Source: Bacillota bacterium
Lineage (GTDB): Bacteria; Bacillota; Bacilli; Paenibacillales; Paenibacillaceae
Direction of reading: 5' to 3'
Assembly: GCA_023433615.1 (NCBI GenBank)
Contig: JAEZCJ010000040.1
Location: 1-42,586 of the forward strand
Length of the DNA stretch: 42,586 nt
Shown: positions 23,159-31,783 of the stretch, piece after piece
How positions within the stretch are numbered: position 1 is the stretch's first letter
Layout of the letters: every line of letters begins with the position of its first letter
Position numbers and translations under genes: made by a program
Notes under the pieces: generated by a model
What the model was told of the DNA's origin: nothing
Seen by the model: the letters and a program-made list of their open reading frames with translations, nothing else
Database searches by the model: none

Positions 23159-24633
23159 TCCGGATCGTCCTTCCGCTGATCAGAGTCCGTCGTATGCAGC
23201 CCCGAAGGTCTCTTATTCACTTTGGCCCATGGCAGCTTGAAAAATGCGGGAGCCCAATCCTTGAATAAGGGCGGCGAGAGCGGCATCAAATACGGCTTGC
23301 CGAAGGAAGTGAGGCACGATAAATAGTAGACGAACAGGATTGCCCCGAGAATAAGACCGTACATCCCCAAGAAGCAGCACAGGATGAACAGCGACAAGCG
23401 CAGCACGCTCACGCTTACGCTCATGTTCTGATTGATAAGCGTGGCAGAGGTTACGGCGGTCATGCCCCCTACGACGACTGTCGAGGGAGAGACGAGCCCT
23501 GCGCGGATAGCTGCATCCCCGATAATAATGCCTCCAACGACAGTCAGCGTAGAGCCGATGGCGCTGGGGAGACGGCTCCCGGCTTCCCTGAAGATTTCGA
23601 GCATCATAAGCAGCAAGAATAGCTCAATCTGCGGAGCGAATGGAAGTCCGAGACGCGATATCGAGATCGTCGCCAGCAGTCGAAATGGAATTTGATCCTG
23701 ATGATAAGCGGCAAGCGATACCCAGATTGCCGGCAGGAGAATCGTGATTAATAGACTGACATAGCGTACCGTGCGGGCGAATGACGTGTAGAGATAAGGG
23801 AAATGCAGGTCTTCCGGCGATTTCAATTGCAAGGGGAAGGAGGACGGTCCGACCAGCACCATCGGGCTGCCGTCCACGATGATTGCGAATCTTCCTTTCA
23901 AGAGCGCGCTGACCGTAAAGTCCGGCCTTCCAGTGAAATCCATGAGCGGCACGATGGCATATTTATGATCGGAGATCAATTCTTCGATCTGCTGCACGCT
24001 GTAGATGCCGTCGACATCGATTGCCTGCAGCCGTTGACGCGCGAGCCGCACATCTTCGGGTGCCGCGATATCGTCCATATAGAGGAGTGCGATCTTCGTC
24101 GATGTCCGTCTTCCGAGCGTGAACGACTCGCAATGCAGCGTGCTGCTGCGTATCCGTTTCCGGATCAGCGCAATGTTGGTCGTCACATTCTCAACAAATC
24201 CATCCCGAGGCCCTTTAATCGACAACTCCGTATTCGATTCGTCGGGCGAGCGCTGAGGCAGCTTCGAGATATCGACCCAATACAACGCGCGTTCAGACGG
24301 GATGACAAGCAGCAGCTCGCCTTGGAAAATGCGGACGGCGATCGATTCGACCGAGACCGCGCCGACCTGCGGGATGACAGACAGGTTGCAGATGAGATAT
24401 CCGCCGCGGATCGGGAAGCCATGATGCTTGTCATACGCGTCGGAAAGGGCGGCCAGGATGTAGTTGCCGATGATGCTGCTGTCGCACGTTCCTTCGCTGT
24501 AAATGAATAAGACGTCGGAACGCTCGCCTTCGCCGAACCGATGGGCGCGGATAACGACGTCGCTGGAATGCGGGAACAATTGCTTCAGCTTCTCTAACGA
24601 CCATATATCCTGTAGATTGGCATCTCCACTCAT
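23155..24633 (-). CDS. GerA-family spore germination protein (A subunit)
   Basis: 492 residues from ATG 24633 (AAAGGAG nine bases upstream). An N-terminal soluble region (~1-270) with 'DVVIRAHRFGEGERSDVLFIYSEGTCD', 'NTELSIKGPRDGF' and 'VGPSSFPLQLKSPED' is followed by about five membrane helices ('LLAGAIL'-type segments, 'SRLGLPFAPQIELFLLLMMLEIFREAG', 'IGDAAIRAGLVSPSTVVV'). This is the GerAA/SpoVAF architecture, the channel-like subunit of the germinant receptor. It is coupled to both neighbours by 4-base overlaps. Confidence 0.95.
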   Translation of the reverse strand: MSGDANLQDIWSLEKLKQLFPHSSDVVIRAHRFGEGERSDVLFIYSEGTCDSSIIGNYILAALSDAYDKHHGFPIRGGYLICNLSVIPQVGAVSVESIAVRIFQGELLLVIPSERALYWVDISKLPQRSPDESNTELSIKGPRDGFVENVTTNIALIRKRIRSSTLHCESFTLGRRTSTKIALLYMDDIAAPEDVRLARQRLQAIDVDGIYSVQQIEELISDHKYAIVPLMDFTGRPDFTVSALLKGRFAIIVDGSPMVLVGPSSFPLQLKSPEDLHFPYLYTSFARTVRYVSLLITILLPAIWVSLAAYHQDQIPFRLLATISISRLGLPFAPQIELFLLLMMLEIFREAGSRLPSAIGSTLTVVGGIIIGDAAIRAGLVSPSTVVVGGMTAVTSATLINQNMSVSVSVLRLSLFILCCFLGMYGLILGAILFVYYLSCLTSFGKPYLMPLSPPLFKDWAPAFFKLPWAKVNKRPSGLHTTDSDQRKDDPE

Positions 24634-25730
24634 GATGCTCGCTCCTTTGCGGGTTTGGTTAAGATCGCGGCGATCAGCCACAGAACGGTCATGCAGCTCT
24701 CGACGATCAATGCGCTTGGTACGAAATATTGCTGTTTAAAGGAGTAGATCTCCTGCTGGCTCAACGGGAGGAGGGCAAGCACGAAATAACTGAGCGCAGC
24801 CGCAATAATGAACCAACGCCGAGTGTTGCGTTTCGCCGGACCGACGAAATCAGAGAGCAGGTAGAGAGGGAGGGCGATTCGCACGGAGGCGCCTGACAAC
24901 CACTGATAGACCGAGAGGAAATCCACGTGCTCGATGAACGCGCCGATCTGCACAAGACGCCACTGCTCGTATGGCGATTCGGTCTGTCTGGCTGCTTCTT
25001 CGGGTCCGAACTCCGTTAGAGCTCCCAGCAACGGCCCCAGCATGATCTGGATGGTGAGCAAGATGAGCAAGAACAGATGCCGCCATTTCACGGTCGTTTT
25101 GACGTGATGCTGCAGCATGACCAGCAAAACAATTTCAGAAAGCCCCCCGCCTGCATAAACCAAGCCATTCATGACCGGACTCCATCCGTGCTCGAGAATC
25201 GGCAGCAGGAAACCATAGTCTTTGACTCTTGTATTCGAGATCGCCACGAAGTACCCTAATGCGAAGACAATGGGCAGCAGCACACCGGACCCGATCGCGA
25301 TCGCGCGGATTCCGGCCAGTGCAGCGAAACAACTGACGACAATGAGAATGAAGGTAAGCGCGAATCGAGGTGTTTCCGGCAAATAATTCGCTTCGGTCCA
25401 ATTGCTGGTATGAATGAGCGTAAGCGCCCCGATTAAGTAAATATGAACGTATACGGGGATGACGAGCACCCAGGACAGCCAGGGGCTTGTCCGTGCCGCG
25501 AGCCAGGGCTGCAGCTTCGTTTGCCCGGAACGCCGCATGATGACGAGCAGGATGCTGAACCATAGCGTCACCGGCAGCAACGATGCTAGCGGAACCAGCC
25601 AAGAATCGCGCCCCGAAGCGCTTAGAATCAATGGGTTGACGATCACATGGCTGAACAGGCCGTTCCCCAGCAGGAATATCATGCTTAGCTGCAGGAACGA
25701 GATTTTCCCGAATCCGGGATCGGAGCTCAT
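24630..25730 (-). CDS. GerAB-family endospore germination permease (B subunit)
   Basis: 366 residues from ATG 25730 (ribosome site AAGGAGG six bases upstream); the open frame extends further upstream without a better start. About ten hydrophobic segments, beginning 'ISFLQLSMIFLLGNGLFSHVI', characterise the APC-like GerAB family that binds the amino acid or sugar germinant. It is the first gene of the operon, so the order is B-A-C rather than the more common A-B-C. A sigma factor fusion gene is divergent from it, 169 bases away. Confidence 0.93.
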   Translation of the reverse strand: MSSDPGFGKISFLQLSMIFLLGNGLFSHVIVNPLILSASGRDSWLVPLASLLPVTLWFSILLVIMRRSGQTKLQPWLAARTSPWLSWVLVIPVYVHIYLIGALTLIHTSNWTEANYLPETPRFALTFILIVVSCFAALAGIRAIAIGSGVLLPIVFALGYFVAISNTRVKDYGFLLPILEHGWSPVMNGLVYAGGGLSEIVLLVMLQHHVKTTVKWRHLFLLILLTIQIMLGPLLGALTEFGPEEAARQTESPYEQWRLVQIGAFIEHVDFLSVYQWLSGASVRIALPLYLLSDFVGPAKRNTRRWFIIAAALSYFVLALLPLSQQEIYSFKQQYFVPSALIVESCMTVLWLIAAILTKPAKERAS

Positions 25731-25899
25731 GGGCGGCCTCCTTCTATCCGATAGAAACTGTACATAATTTTTCCATCCATTAGCTGGAATATGCGAATTA
25801 AATAATCGTTCCGTCCAATCGGAAGCGACCGTATGCAGGAGGCTCCTTCGGTTAAGGCGAACAAGAAGAGAGATGACGGCGAAAGGTGAGGGATCGACA

Positions 25900-27432
25900 T
25901 TGAACGACGCCGAATATGTAGCAGCGATTCGGAACGGAGATCGGCTGGCCGTGGATCGCTTGCTGGAACGATATCGCGAACAAGCCGTTCGCTGGGCGGC
26001 CGCCGTCACAGGCGATTCGCATCTTGCCCAGGACATCGCTCACGATGCGCTGCTGTCGGCAATGGCTCGATTGGACCAGCTTCGAGATCCCGCGCGGTTC
26101 GGGGGCTGGCTCAGGCAATCCGTTCGGGGTCATGCGCTGAATAAGCTGAAGCGGTCGCGAAGGGAAGTTCCGAATCAGGAAGCAGCGGAACTCGCGGATC
26201 GAATGGCTGACGCAGGCGGCGATCCGCAACGACTGACGGTCGAAGAAGCATCGCTGCAAGAGCTGTTGGCGGGCGCAATCGAGCCTCTATCGGCCAGGAA
26301 TCGCGCCGTCATGCTCGACCTTGCCGAGGGAGCGGATACGGACCAATTGCTCCAGCGATATGAGCTGACAAGAGGCAATCTGTACAATCTGATCTCCCGT
26401 TCGCGAACGAAGATCGGCGAGGAGCGGTATCGCGCTTCGCTCGAAGCATACTTGAAGGAGCGGAGAATCGCAGGGCGCTGCCGTCAGGCCATGCTGGAAG
26501 AGCCGAAGCGGTCGCGGCCTTATTCGATGTTCGGGATTGCCGTGCACGAGGCGTTGGGCTATGAACAAGCCGCGAGCCCGCTTGAAGTGACGGAGACGAT
26601 GGGGATAACCGGTGAGGCATTCCGCCTCAGCATGACGGCCGGCTGCCATTGGAGGGGCATCTCGACATACGATTGGACGCATACGGCGCAGCGTGCGGTC
26701 GAGAGGCTCGGGAGGAAGGGGCGCATATTCTCGCGCAAGCGCAATGACCCGGTAACGCCGGAACGCCATATCGAACTGCTGAGACTCATTCACGAGAGTC
26801 TGGATCGTGGGGTTCCCGTCATCGCATGGAACGTCGTCATGAACGAGTTCGGCCTCGTCTACGGCTACGATGATCGCGAAGGACTGCTGCATTATCGCGG
26901 TTTCGGGCACGAGAAGCAGGCGAGGCGTTATATCGAGATCGGCAGGAGCCACGAAGAGCCGGAGTTGTTTGCGCTAGCAATCGGCGGTAAGACGGCTCCG
27001 CAGATATCGGATGGCGATATGATCCGGCAGATCGTTAAGCATGCGAAGGGAGAAGAGACGCCTGTGCCTGGATTCGACTTCGGTCTGCAAGCTTACAGGC
27101 AATGGATGGCTGCAGCAGAACGGCGCGAGCTGGATCCGCTGGGCCATGCCTACCAAGTCGCGATCCTCTGCGAAGCAAGGGAGCATGCCGGCTATTACCT
27201 GCGGCTCTTGAGCGAGCGATCCCGGTCGCAGGCGATGCGCGACGGCTTAATCGCGGCTGCGTCGTGTTATGACCAGTCATTGGAGGCGCTTCGCAAGCTG
27301 TATCCTTCTTTTCCTTATGGATATGGGCTGGATAGCGGGGATATGGAAGGCAATGGACGGATCGTGCAAGCCATTGGGCAAGCGATGGCAGCCGAATCGG
27401 AGGCTATCGAGCGGATCGAGGAGCTGTTATGA
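25900..27432 (+). CDS. ECF-type sigma factor fused to a large C-terminal domain
   Basis: 510 residues from TTG 25900, chosen because GGTGAGG lies eight bases upstream and the protein then opens 'NDAEYVAAIRNGDRLAVDRLL' like other ECF factors; ATG 25873 is an alternative. Region 2 (~5-85) shows 'DIAHDALLSAMARLDQLRDPARFGGWL', and region 4 (~115-180) shows 'LSARNRAVMLDL' and a recognition helix 'RGNLYNLISRSRTKI'. Residues ~205-510 form a second domain with 'SMTAGCHWRGIS' (Cys249) and 'GVPVIAWNVVMNEFGLVYGYDDREGLLHYRGF', reminiscent of C39/BtrH-N-like papain folds. No anti-sigma gene is adjacent. The C-terminal domain may sense a ligand or act as a built-in regulator. Confidence 0.78.
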   Translation: MNDAEYVAAIRNGDRLAVDRLLERYREQAVRWAAAVTGDSHLAQDIAHDALLSAMARLDQLRDPARFGGWLRQSVRGHALNKLKRSRREVPNQEAAELADRMADAGGDPQRLTVEEASLQELLAGAIEPLSARNRAVMLDLAEGADTDQLLQRYELTRGNLYNLISRSRTKIGEERYRASLEAYLKERRIAGRCRQAMLEEPKRSRPYSMFGIAVHEALGYEQAASPLEVTETMGITGEAFRLSMTAGCHWRGISTYDWTHTAQRAVERLGRKGRIFSRKRNDPVTPERHIELLRLIHESLDRGVPVIAWNVVMNEFGLVYGYDDREGLLHYRGFGHEKQARRYIEIGRSHEEPELFALAIGGKTAPQISDGDMIRQIVKHAKGEETPVPGFDFGLQAYRQWMAAAERRELDPLGHAYQVAILCEAREHAGYYLRLLSERSRSQAMRDGLIAAASCYDQSLEALRKLYPSFPYGYGLDSGDMEGNGRIVQAIGQAMAAESEAIERIEELL

Positions 27433-27512
27433 AAAATTTTGCGGTGACGCGATAGATTTTCCGAGTCTCGATTGTCTACCTGTTGAAACCCAATACAAGG
27501 AGGCATGCGCAT

Positions 27513-28262
27513 ATGACGCATCCGATTCGCTCTTATCTGCCCACAGTATTTCTACCGGTCAGCAATCTGAAACGATCCATCGAGTGGTATTGCCAGCTGC
27601 TGAGCATGCCGCTGCAGCCGAAGCATGACGGCGGCGGCATTTACTACTTCGGCATGCAGGGCACCGACTTGATTCTCGACAGCAACATGTGGGGGTTTCC
27701 TCCCATGACGATGTTCGATTCCTCGGATATCGATGCGTCGTACGCGTTCTGCGAGCGGCAAAAGTATGCTCATATCGGCGAACTGTTCCGTTATCCGACC
27801 GTTGCGCATTTCAGCGTCGCATCGAACATGATCTGCCAATGCGCACGCGCTTACGTATCGGATACGCCGAATCCGCTGCTTCCCCGGATCTCGCGCGTCA
27901 TCGTGCATACCGGCCAAGCCGGCATTACGCCCGAATGGTACGAGAACTTCCTCCAGCGCAAGAGGGAACGGGACCCGTTCGCAGTCGGGCTTGATTGCAT
28001 CCCGATGGAAGAAGGCGCGGACCTGTTGTTCGACGACGGCACTTTCAGCGAATCGGAGCCGGTCTACTTCGATCGTTTGCAGCAGTCGCTGCGTGCCAAT
28101 CCTTCCATCCTGATCGAATCGCCCGATGCTGGGGCAGCGCAGGAATATGTGATCCGCGCAGGTGGAAGGATCACGCGCAGTCTGACAAGTCGTTGCGGCG
28201 TAGCGGCATTCCAATTCGCCGATCCTGACGGCAACGTCATTATGGTAGGTCAGAAGCGGTAA
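27513..28262 (+). CDS. VOC/glyoxalase-superfamily protein with two modules
   Basis: 249 residues from ATG 27513 (AAGGAGG nine bases upstream). Two VOC modules follow each other: 'PTVFLPVSNLKRSIEWYCQLLSMPL...YYFGMQGTDLILDSN' in the first ~115 residues, and 'ISRVIVHTGQAGITPEWYENFLQ...GVAAFQFADPDGNVIMVGQKR' in the second. The second ends with the typical 'DPDGN' before the final strand. The metal ligands (His/Glu at strand ends) are only partly evident, so substrate and reaction are unknown; candidates are a dioxygenase, an isomerase or a resistance-type binding protein. Confidence 0.85.
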   Translation: MTHPIRSYLPTVFLPVSNLKRSIEWYCQLLSMPLQPKHDGGGIYYFGMQGTDLILDSNMWGFPPMTMFDSSDIDASYAFCERQKYAHIGELFRYPTVAHFSVASNMICQCARAYVSDTPNPLLPRISRVIVHTGQAGITPEWYENFLQRKRERDPFAVGLDCIPMEEGADLLFDDGTFSESEPVYFDRLQQSLRANPSILIESPDAGAAQEYVIRAGGRITRSLTSRCGVAAFQFADPDGNVIMVGQKR

Positions 28263-28279
28263 GCGAGAAGGGCGAAGGG

Positions 28280-28600
28280 CTACGAATGCTTGCGCAGCAG
28301 CTCTTCATAGACGGCCTTAGGCCGCAGTCCGACAAGCTTCTCGACCGGTTCGCCGTTCTTGTAGAGCAGTACGGTCGGCATGCTCATGACGCCGGCACGG
28401 GAAGCTGCCTCGGGCAGTTCGTCGCAATTGACTTTTACGATAGTCAGATTCGTGGAATGCGAATCATGCAGCTGCTCCAAGATGGGGAGCAGCGTGATGC
28501 AGGGCGGGCACCAGGGTGCGCCGTAATCGAGCAGCACCATGCTTCCCGATCGAATGGCTTGTTCGAGCGTATGCTCGTCATGCGCATGAATCATCGTCAT
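28280..28600 (-). CDS. Thioredoxin-like protein with WCPPC active site
   Basis: 106 residues from ATG 28600; AGGAGG lies eight bases upstream. Thioredoxin fold with the active site 'APWCPPC' (Trp30, Cys31, Cys34). WCPPC replaces the canonical WCGPC, which usually shifts the redox potential. The cis-proline is in 'GVMSMPTVLLYKNGEPVEKLVG'. It is a cytosolic dithiol-disulfide protein. The gene starts inside the 3' end of the MerR gene (about 23 bases overlap), so the pair forms one transcript under the MerR-type promoter. Confidence 0.93.
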   Translation of the reverse strand: MTMIHAHDEHTLEQAIRSGSMVLLDYGAPWCPPCITLLPILEQLHDSHSTNLTIVKVNCDELPEAASRAGVMSMPTVLLYKNGEPVEKLVGLRPKAVYEELLRKHS

Positions 28601-28979
28601 CGTGATTACCTCCTGAGGCGCCTGCAAGGCGCCTTTCTTCTTGTATGGCTTGCATGCGGTCGACCAGATTCGCGCGAAGCAGCGTCAGCTGCGTGATTTG
28701 CCGATCGATCTCGGACAGCTTGCTTGCATAGAGCGGCATAACTTCGGCACAGAACGCTTCTTTATTGACCATGACGCATTGCAGGATGCCGGCGATCTGT
28801 TCGGTCGTTAATCCGAGATGCAGGTATAGCTTGACAGTCTCGACTTGTTCAACAGCGAGCGGACTGTAATCGCGATAGCCGTTGGCCTGACGGCTAGGCG
28901 CGATTAGTCCCTGTGCTTCGTAATAGCGCAGCGACCGGATACTCACGCCGGTACGTGCGGATAATTCGCCGATTCTCAT
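28578..28979 (-). CDS. MerR-family regulator paired with thioredoxin
   Basis: 133 residues. N-terminal MerR winged helix: 'MRIGELSARTGVSIRSLRYYEAQGLI', 'NGYRDYSPLAVEQVETVKLYLHLGLTTEQI'. A long dimerisation helix follows. Cysteines sit at 68 and 77, flanking the start of that helix, and at 132 in the acidic tail ('HDDDDSCA'). This arrangement could sense thiol stress or a metal; a role as redox regulator of its own thioredoxin partner is an inference. A hairpin (AGGCGCC...GGCGCCT, 28616-28634) lies in its last codons, just before the thioredoxin ribosome site. Confidence 0.92.
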   Translation of the reverse strand: MRIGELSARTGVSIRSLRYYEAQGLIAPSRQANGYRDYSPLAVEQVETVKLYLHLGLTTEQIAGILQCVMVNKEAFCAEVMPLYASKLSEIDRQITQLTLLRANLVDRMQAIQEERRLAGASGGNHDDDDSCA

Positions 28980-29020
28980 GGCATTTCCCCCGGGTTCATG
29001 CGGATATGCGGTACTTCTCT

Positions 29021-29052
29021 ATACTAAACCCTGACATCAATGGCAGAGTCAA
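29021..29052 (-). promoter_or_regulatory. MerR-type promoter with dyad in a 20-bp spacer
   Basis: Read on the minus strand, TTGACT (29047-29052) and TAGTAT (29021-29026) are separated by 20 bp rather than 17. The spacer contains the dyad CTGCCAT-TG-ATGTCAG (29031-29046, one mismatch). Overlong spacers filled by a dyad are the signature of MerR-activated promoters, where the regulator untwists the DNA. It drives merR-trx. Confidence 0.55.
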
Positions 29053-29141
29053 TCGTTATTTTTAGAGGAGTGCCGGCGCTTTGACAACCAGGCGTACTTC
29101 CTGAATAATGGACAGCATACCGGCTGTAAAGGATGTGTGGC

Positions 29142-31346
29142 ATGAAATCTCTCGTTCTAGCGGAAAAACCGAGTGTCGCCAAGGAGCTTGCGCGCGTGCT
29201 CGGCTGTTCGGCGAAACATAAATCGCATTATGAAGGGCCTCGTTACGTGGTGACATGGGCACTCGGTCATCTTGCCGCGCTTGCCGAACCGGAGGATTAT
29301 GATCCCCGCCATAAGCAATGGGAATTGGAGGCGCTGCCTCTAATGCCCGAACCGATGCGGATTAAGCCGCTCAAGGAGACGTCGCATCAATTCCGCGCCG
29401 TTGCGGAATTGGCGCGGCGAAGCGACCTGGGCGAGCTGATCGTGGCTACGGACGCAGGTCGCGAGGGCGAGCTTGTCGCGCGCTGGATCATGGAATTAGT
29501 GAAGTGGAAGAAGCCGTTCAAGCGGCTGTGGATATCTTCCCAGACCGATCAAGCGATTAAAGAAGGCTTCGCGAAGCTGAAGCCCGGTAAAGACTATGAT
29601 CGGCTGTTCGCGTCTGCGCTGTGCCGCGCGGAGGCAGATTGGCTGATCGGCCTGAATCTGACAAGGGCATTAACCTGCAAGTATAATGCGCAGTTGTCGG
29701 CAGGCCGCGTACAGACGCCGACGTTAGCCATCTTGATGAATCGAGAAGAGGAGATTCGCGGCTTCCGGCCTGAACCCTATTGGACGATCGAAGCGGATCT
29801 TGGAGGTTATCGCGCGATCTGGCGGGAGAAAGAGGGGCATGACGGCCGTGTGTGGACGCGCGAGCATGCCGATACGACCGTTCAGCGCATGACGGGGGCA
29901 GGTTCGGAATTGCTCGTGGAACGGCTGCGGACCGCCGAGAAGCAAGAGCCGCATCCGCTTGCCTACGATCTAACCGAGCTGCAGCGCGATGCGAATAACC
30001 GGCTCGGCTTCTCGGCGAAGCAGACTTCAAGCGTGCTGCAGCGGTTGTATGAACAGCACAAGCTCGTCACGTATCCGCGTACCGACTCGCGGTATCTGAG
30101 CAGCGACATCGTGCCGTCGCTGAAGGCTAGGCTGGAGAGCGTGGCGGTCGGGCCTTATGCCCCGCTGGCAAGGAAATTGTCGCGCGGCGCGCTTGCTGTA
30201 TCGAAGCGATTCGTGGACGACGCGAAGGTCACCGACCACCATGCCATTATTCCGACGGAGCAATATGTGCAGCTCGGTACGCTGACGGCGGAGGAGCGGA
30301 AGCTGTACGATCTCATTGTGCGGCGCTTCTTGGCTTTGTTCTGCCCGCCCTACCGCTATGAGGAGACGAGCGTAACCTTGAAGCTGGGCAGCGACCGATT
30401 CTATGCGAGAGGGCGGGTGCCGAAGCAGGAAGGTTGGCGCGAAGCGTATGGAGACAGCGGCTTAGCAGCCGCAGGCGGCCATGATGAAGCGGGTGACGAT
30501 GATAGCGAGCGTAACGGTGGTCGTGCCGGTGCTGCTCCGGCAGAGAAGATGCAGCTGTTGCCTGCGATGCAGGAGGGGCAGCGGCTGCCTCATAGAGGGA
30601 TTAAGCTGAAAGACGGACAGACGCAGCCGCCGGGACGCTATACGGAGGCATCGCTCCTGACGATCATGGAGAAGCATATGCTGGGCACGCCTGCGACGCG
30701 CGCGGACATCATCGAGAAGCTGCTGCAGTCGGATACGATTGAGCGAATGAACGGCGGCCGCCTGCAGCCGACAGGCAAGGGCAAGCAGCTGATCGAGCTC
30801 GTCGTGGAAGAGCTGCGCCAGCCGGAGCTGACCGCGCAGTGGGAAGCCGAGCTGGAGCGGATCGCGAAGGGGCAGGGCGACCCGAAGGCGTTCCTCGCGG
30901 GCATTCGCAGCCAGACTGCCAAGTGGATCGAAGAGGTGAAGCGGGAGACCAAGGATTACAAGCCGCATAACCTTTCGCATGCTCGCTGTCCGGAATGCGG
31001 CAAGGCGATGATGGAAGTGAACAGCAAACGGGGCAAAACGCTGGTTTGCACGGATCGGGAATGCGGTTACCGCCGTGCGGCGGAGCCTTCGCTCTCGAAT
31101 AAGCGCTGCCCGCAATGCCGGAAACGGATGGAGATTCACGACGGCAAGGCGGGCAAGTATGCCCAATGCCGCCCCTGCAATGTCATCGAGAAGCTGGACG
31201 GCGAGCGCGGCGGACCCGGCGGCAAGGGACGCGCAGGCCGCCACCAACAGCAGAAGCTGATCGAGAAGTTCAGCGATAACGTCACCCTGGGCGGCAGCCT
31301 CGCAGATAAGCTCAAGGCAGCATTAGAGGGCAAGGATAAGGACTGA
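29142..31346 (+). CDS. topB: DNA topoisomerase III with C-terminal zinc ribbons
   Basis: 734 residues from ATG 29142 (AAAGGA eight bases upstream; ATG 29133 is too close to it). TOPRIM domain with 'LVLAEKPSVAKELARVLG' and 'IVATDAGREGELVARWI'; catalytic Tyr311 in 'VTYPRTDSRYL'; then 'TDHHAIIPTEQ' and 'PPGRYTEASLLTIMEKHMLGTPATRA'. Two zinc-ribbon motifs close the protein: 'CPECGKAM...CTDRECGY' and 'CPQCRKRM...CRPCN'. As a type IA enzyme it decatenates and relaxes negatively supercoiled DNA. A Gly/Ala/Asp-rich low-complexity stretch (~440-470) interrupts the core near the end of domain III and may be a flexible insert. Confidence 0.95.
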   Translation: MKSLVLAEKPSVAKELARVLGCSAKHKSHYEGPRYVVTWALGHLAALAEPEDYDPRHKQWELEALPLMPEPMRIKPLKETSHQFRAVAELARRSDLGELIVATDAGREGELVARWIMELVKWKKPFKRLWISSQTDQAIKEGFAKLKPGKDYDRLFASALCRAEADWLIGLNLTRALTCKYNAQLSAGRVQTPTLAILMNREEEIRGFRPEPYWTIEADLGGYRAIWREKEGHDGRVWTREHADTTVQRMTGAGSELLVERLRTAEKQEPHPLAYDLTELQRDANNRLGFSAKQTSSVLQRLYEQHKLVTYPRTDSRYLSSDIVPSLKARLESVAVGPYAPLARKLSRGALAVSKRFVDDAKVTDHHAIIPTEQYVQLGTLTAEERKLYDLIVRRFLALFCPPYRYEETSVTLKLGSDRFYARGRVPKQEGWREAYGDSGLAAAGGHDEAGDDDSERNGGRAGAAPAEKMQLLPAMQEGQRLPHRGIKLKDGQTQPPGRYTEASLLTIMEKHMLGTPATRADIIEKLLQSDTIERMNGGRLQPTGKGKQLIELVVEELRQPELTAQWEAELERIAKGQGDPKAFLAGIRSQTAKWIEEVKRETKDYKPHNLSHARCPECGKAMMEVNSKRGKTLVCTDRECGYRRAAEPSLSNKRCPQCRKRMEIHDGKAGKYAQCRPCNVIEKLDGERGGPGGKGRAGRHQQQKLIEKFSDNVTLGGSLADKLKAALEGKDKD

Positions 31347-31357
31347 TGCATAGGAAG

Positions 31358-31398
31358 AGCGGTTGTTCGGGCGCATCTGCCCCTGAACAACCGCTTTT
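31358..31398 (+). terminator. Intrinsic terminator after topB
   Basis: AGCGGTTGTTC (31358-31368) pairs with GAACAACCGCT (31385-31395), with GGGC/GCCC pairing inside, followed by TTTT. It starts 12 bases after the topB stop. Confidence 0.85.
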
Positions 31399-31783
31399 CG
31401 TCGCTAGAGGTAGGTATGTTTGGCCGTTCTTCCGTACCGTATCCCTTTGAATCAGGTACTGGCGTGTCACCCTCGCGCTGGGCGCTGGTTAACCAATCTC
31501 GCTCTCGTTCGGATCCGGAGACTGTCGAATGATTCGAGCCTGCCAGCGAACTCAAGCATATCGGTCATCTAAACGGAGCAAAGCCCCTTGAAATAGCGCA
31601 TGTGTGTACGTTAACAGCGCAGATGCTTCGTAATTGCATACAAGCCGTCTGCCTGCACACGTTCCCATCATTATTCGATCGTCTCGTCCGCCGAATTAAA
31701 GCTGGCCTTTTTGACTACAGGGGCCATTTAGGGATAGCGGCTGGAAGGCAGAGCAGGGATATTTTCCCAACCGAACCGACGGA
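31399..31783. other. Gene-free convergent region between topB and the L,D-transpeptidase
   Basis: About 385 bp with no supported gene on either strand. I see no repeat, RNA motif or terminator for the minus-strand L,D-transpeptidase gene in it. A plus-strand frame at 31602-31922 has no ribosome site and is antisense to the transpeptidase, so it was not accepted. Confidence 0.5.

Noticed and set aside
25731..25899. Sigma-G promoter for the ger operon
   Set aside because: I looked for GHATR/CATNNTA boxes on the minus strand in this gap; none had acceptable spacing, so no site is claimed.
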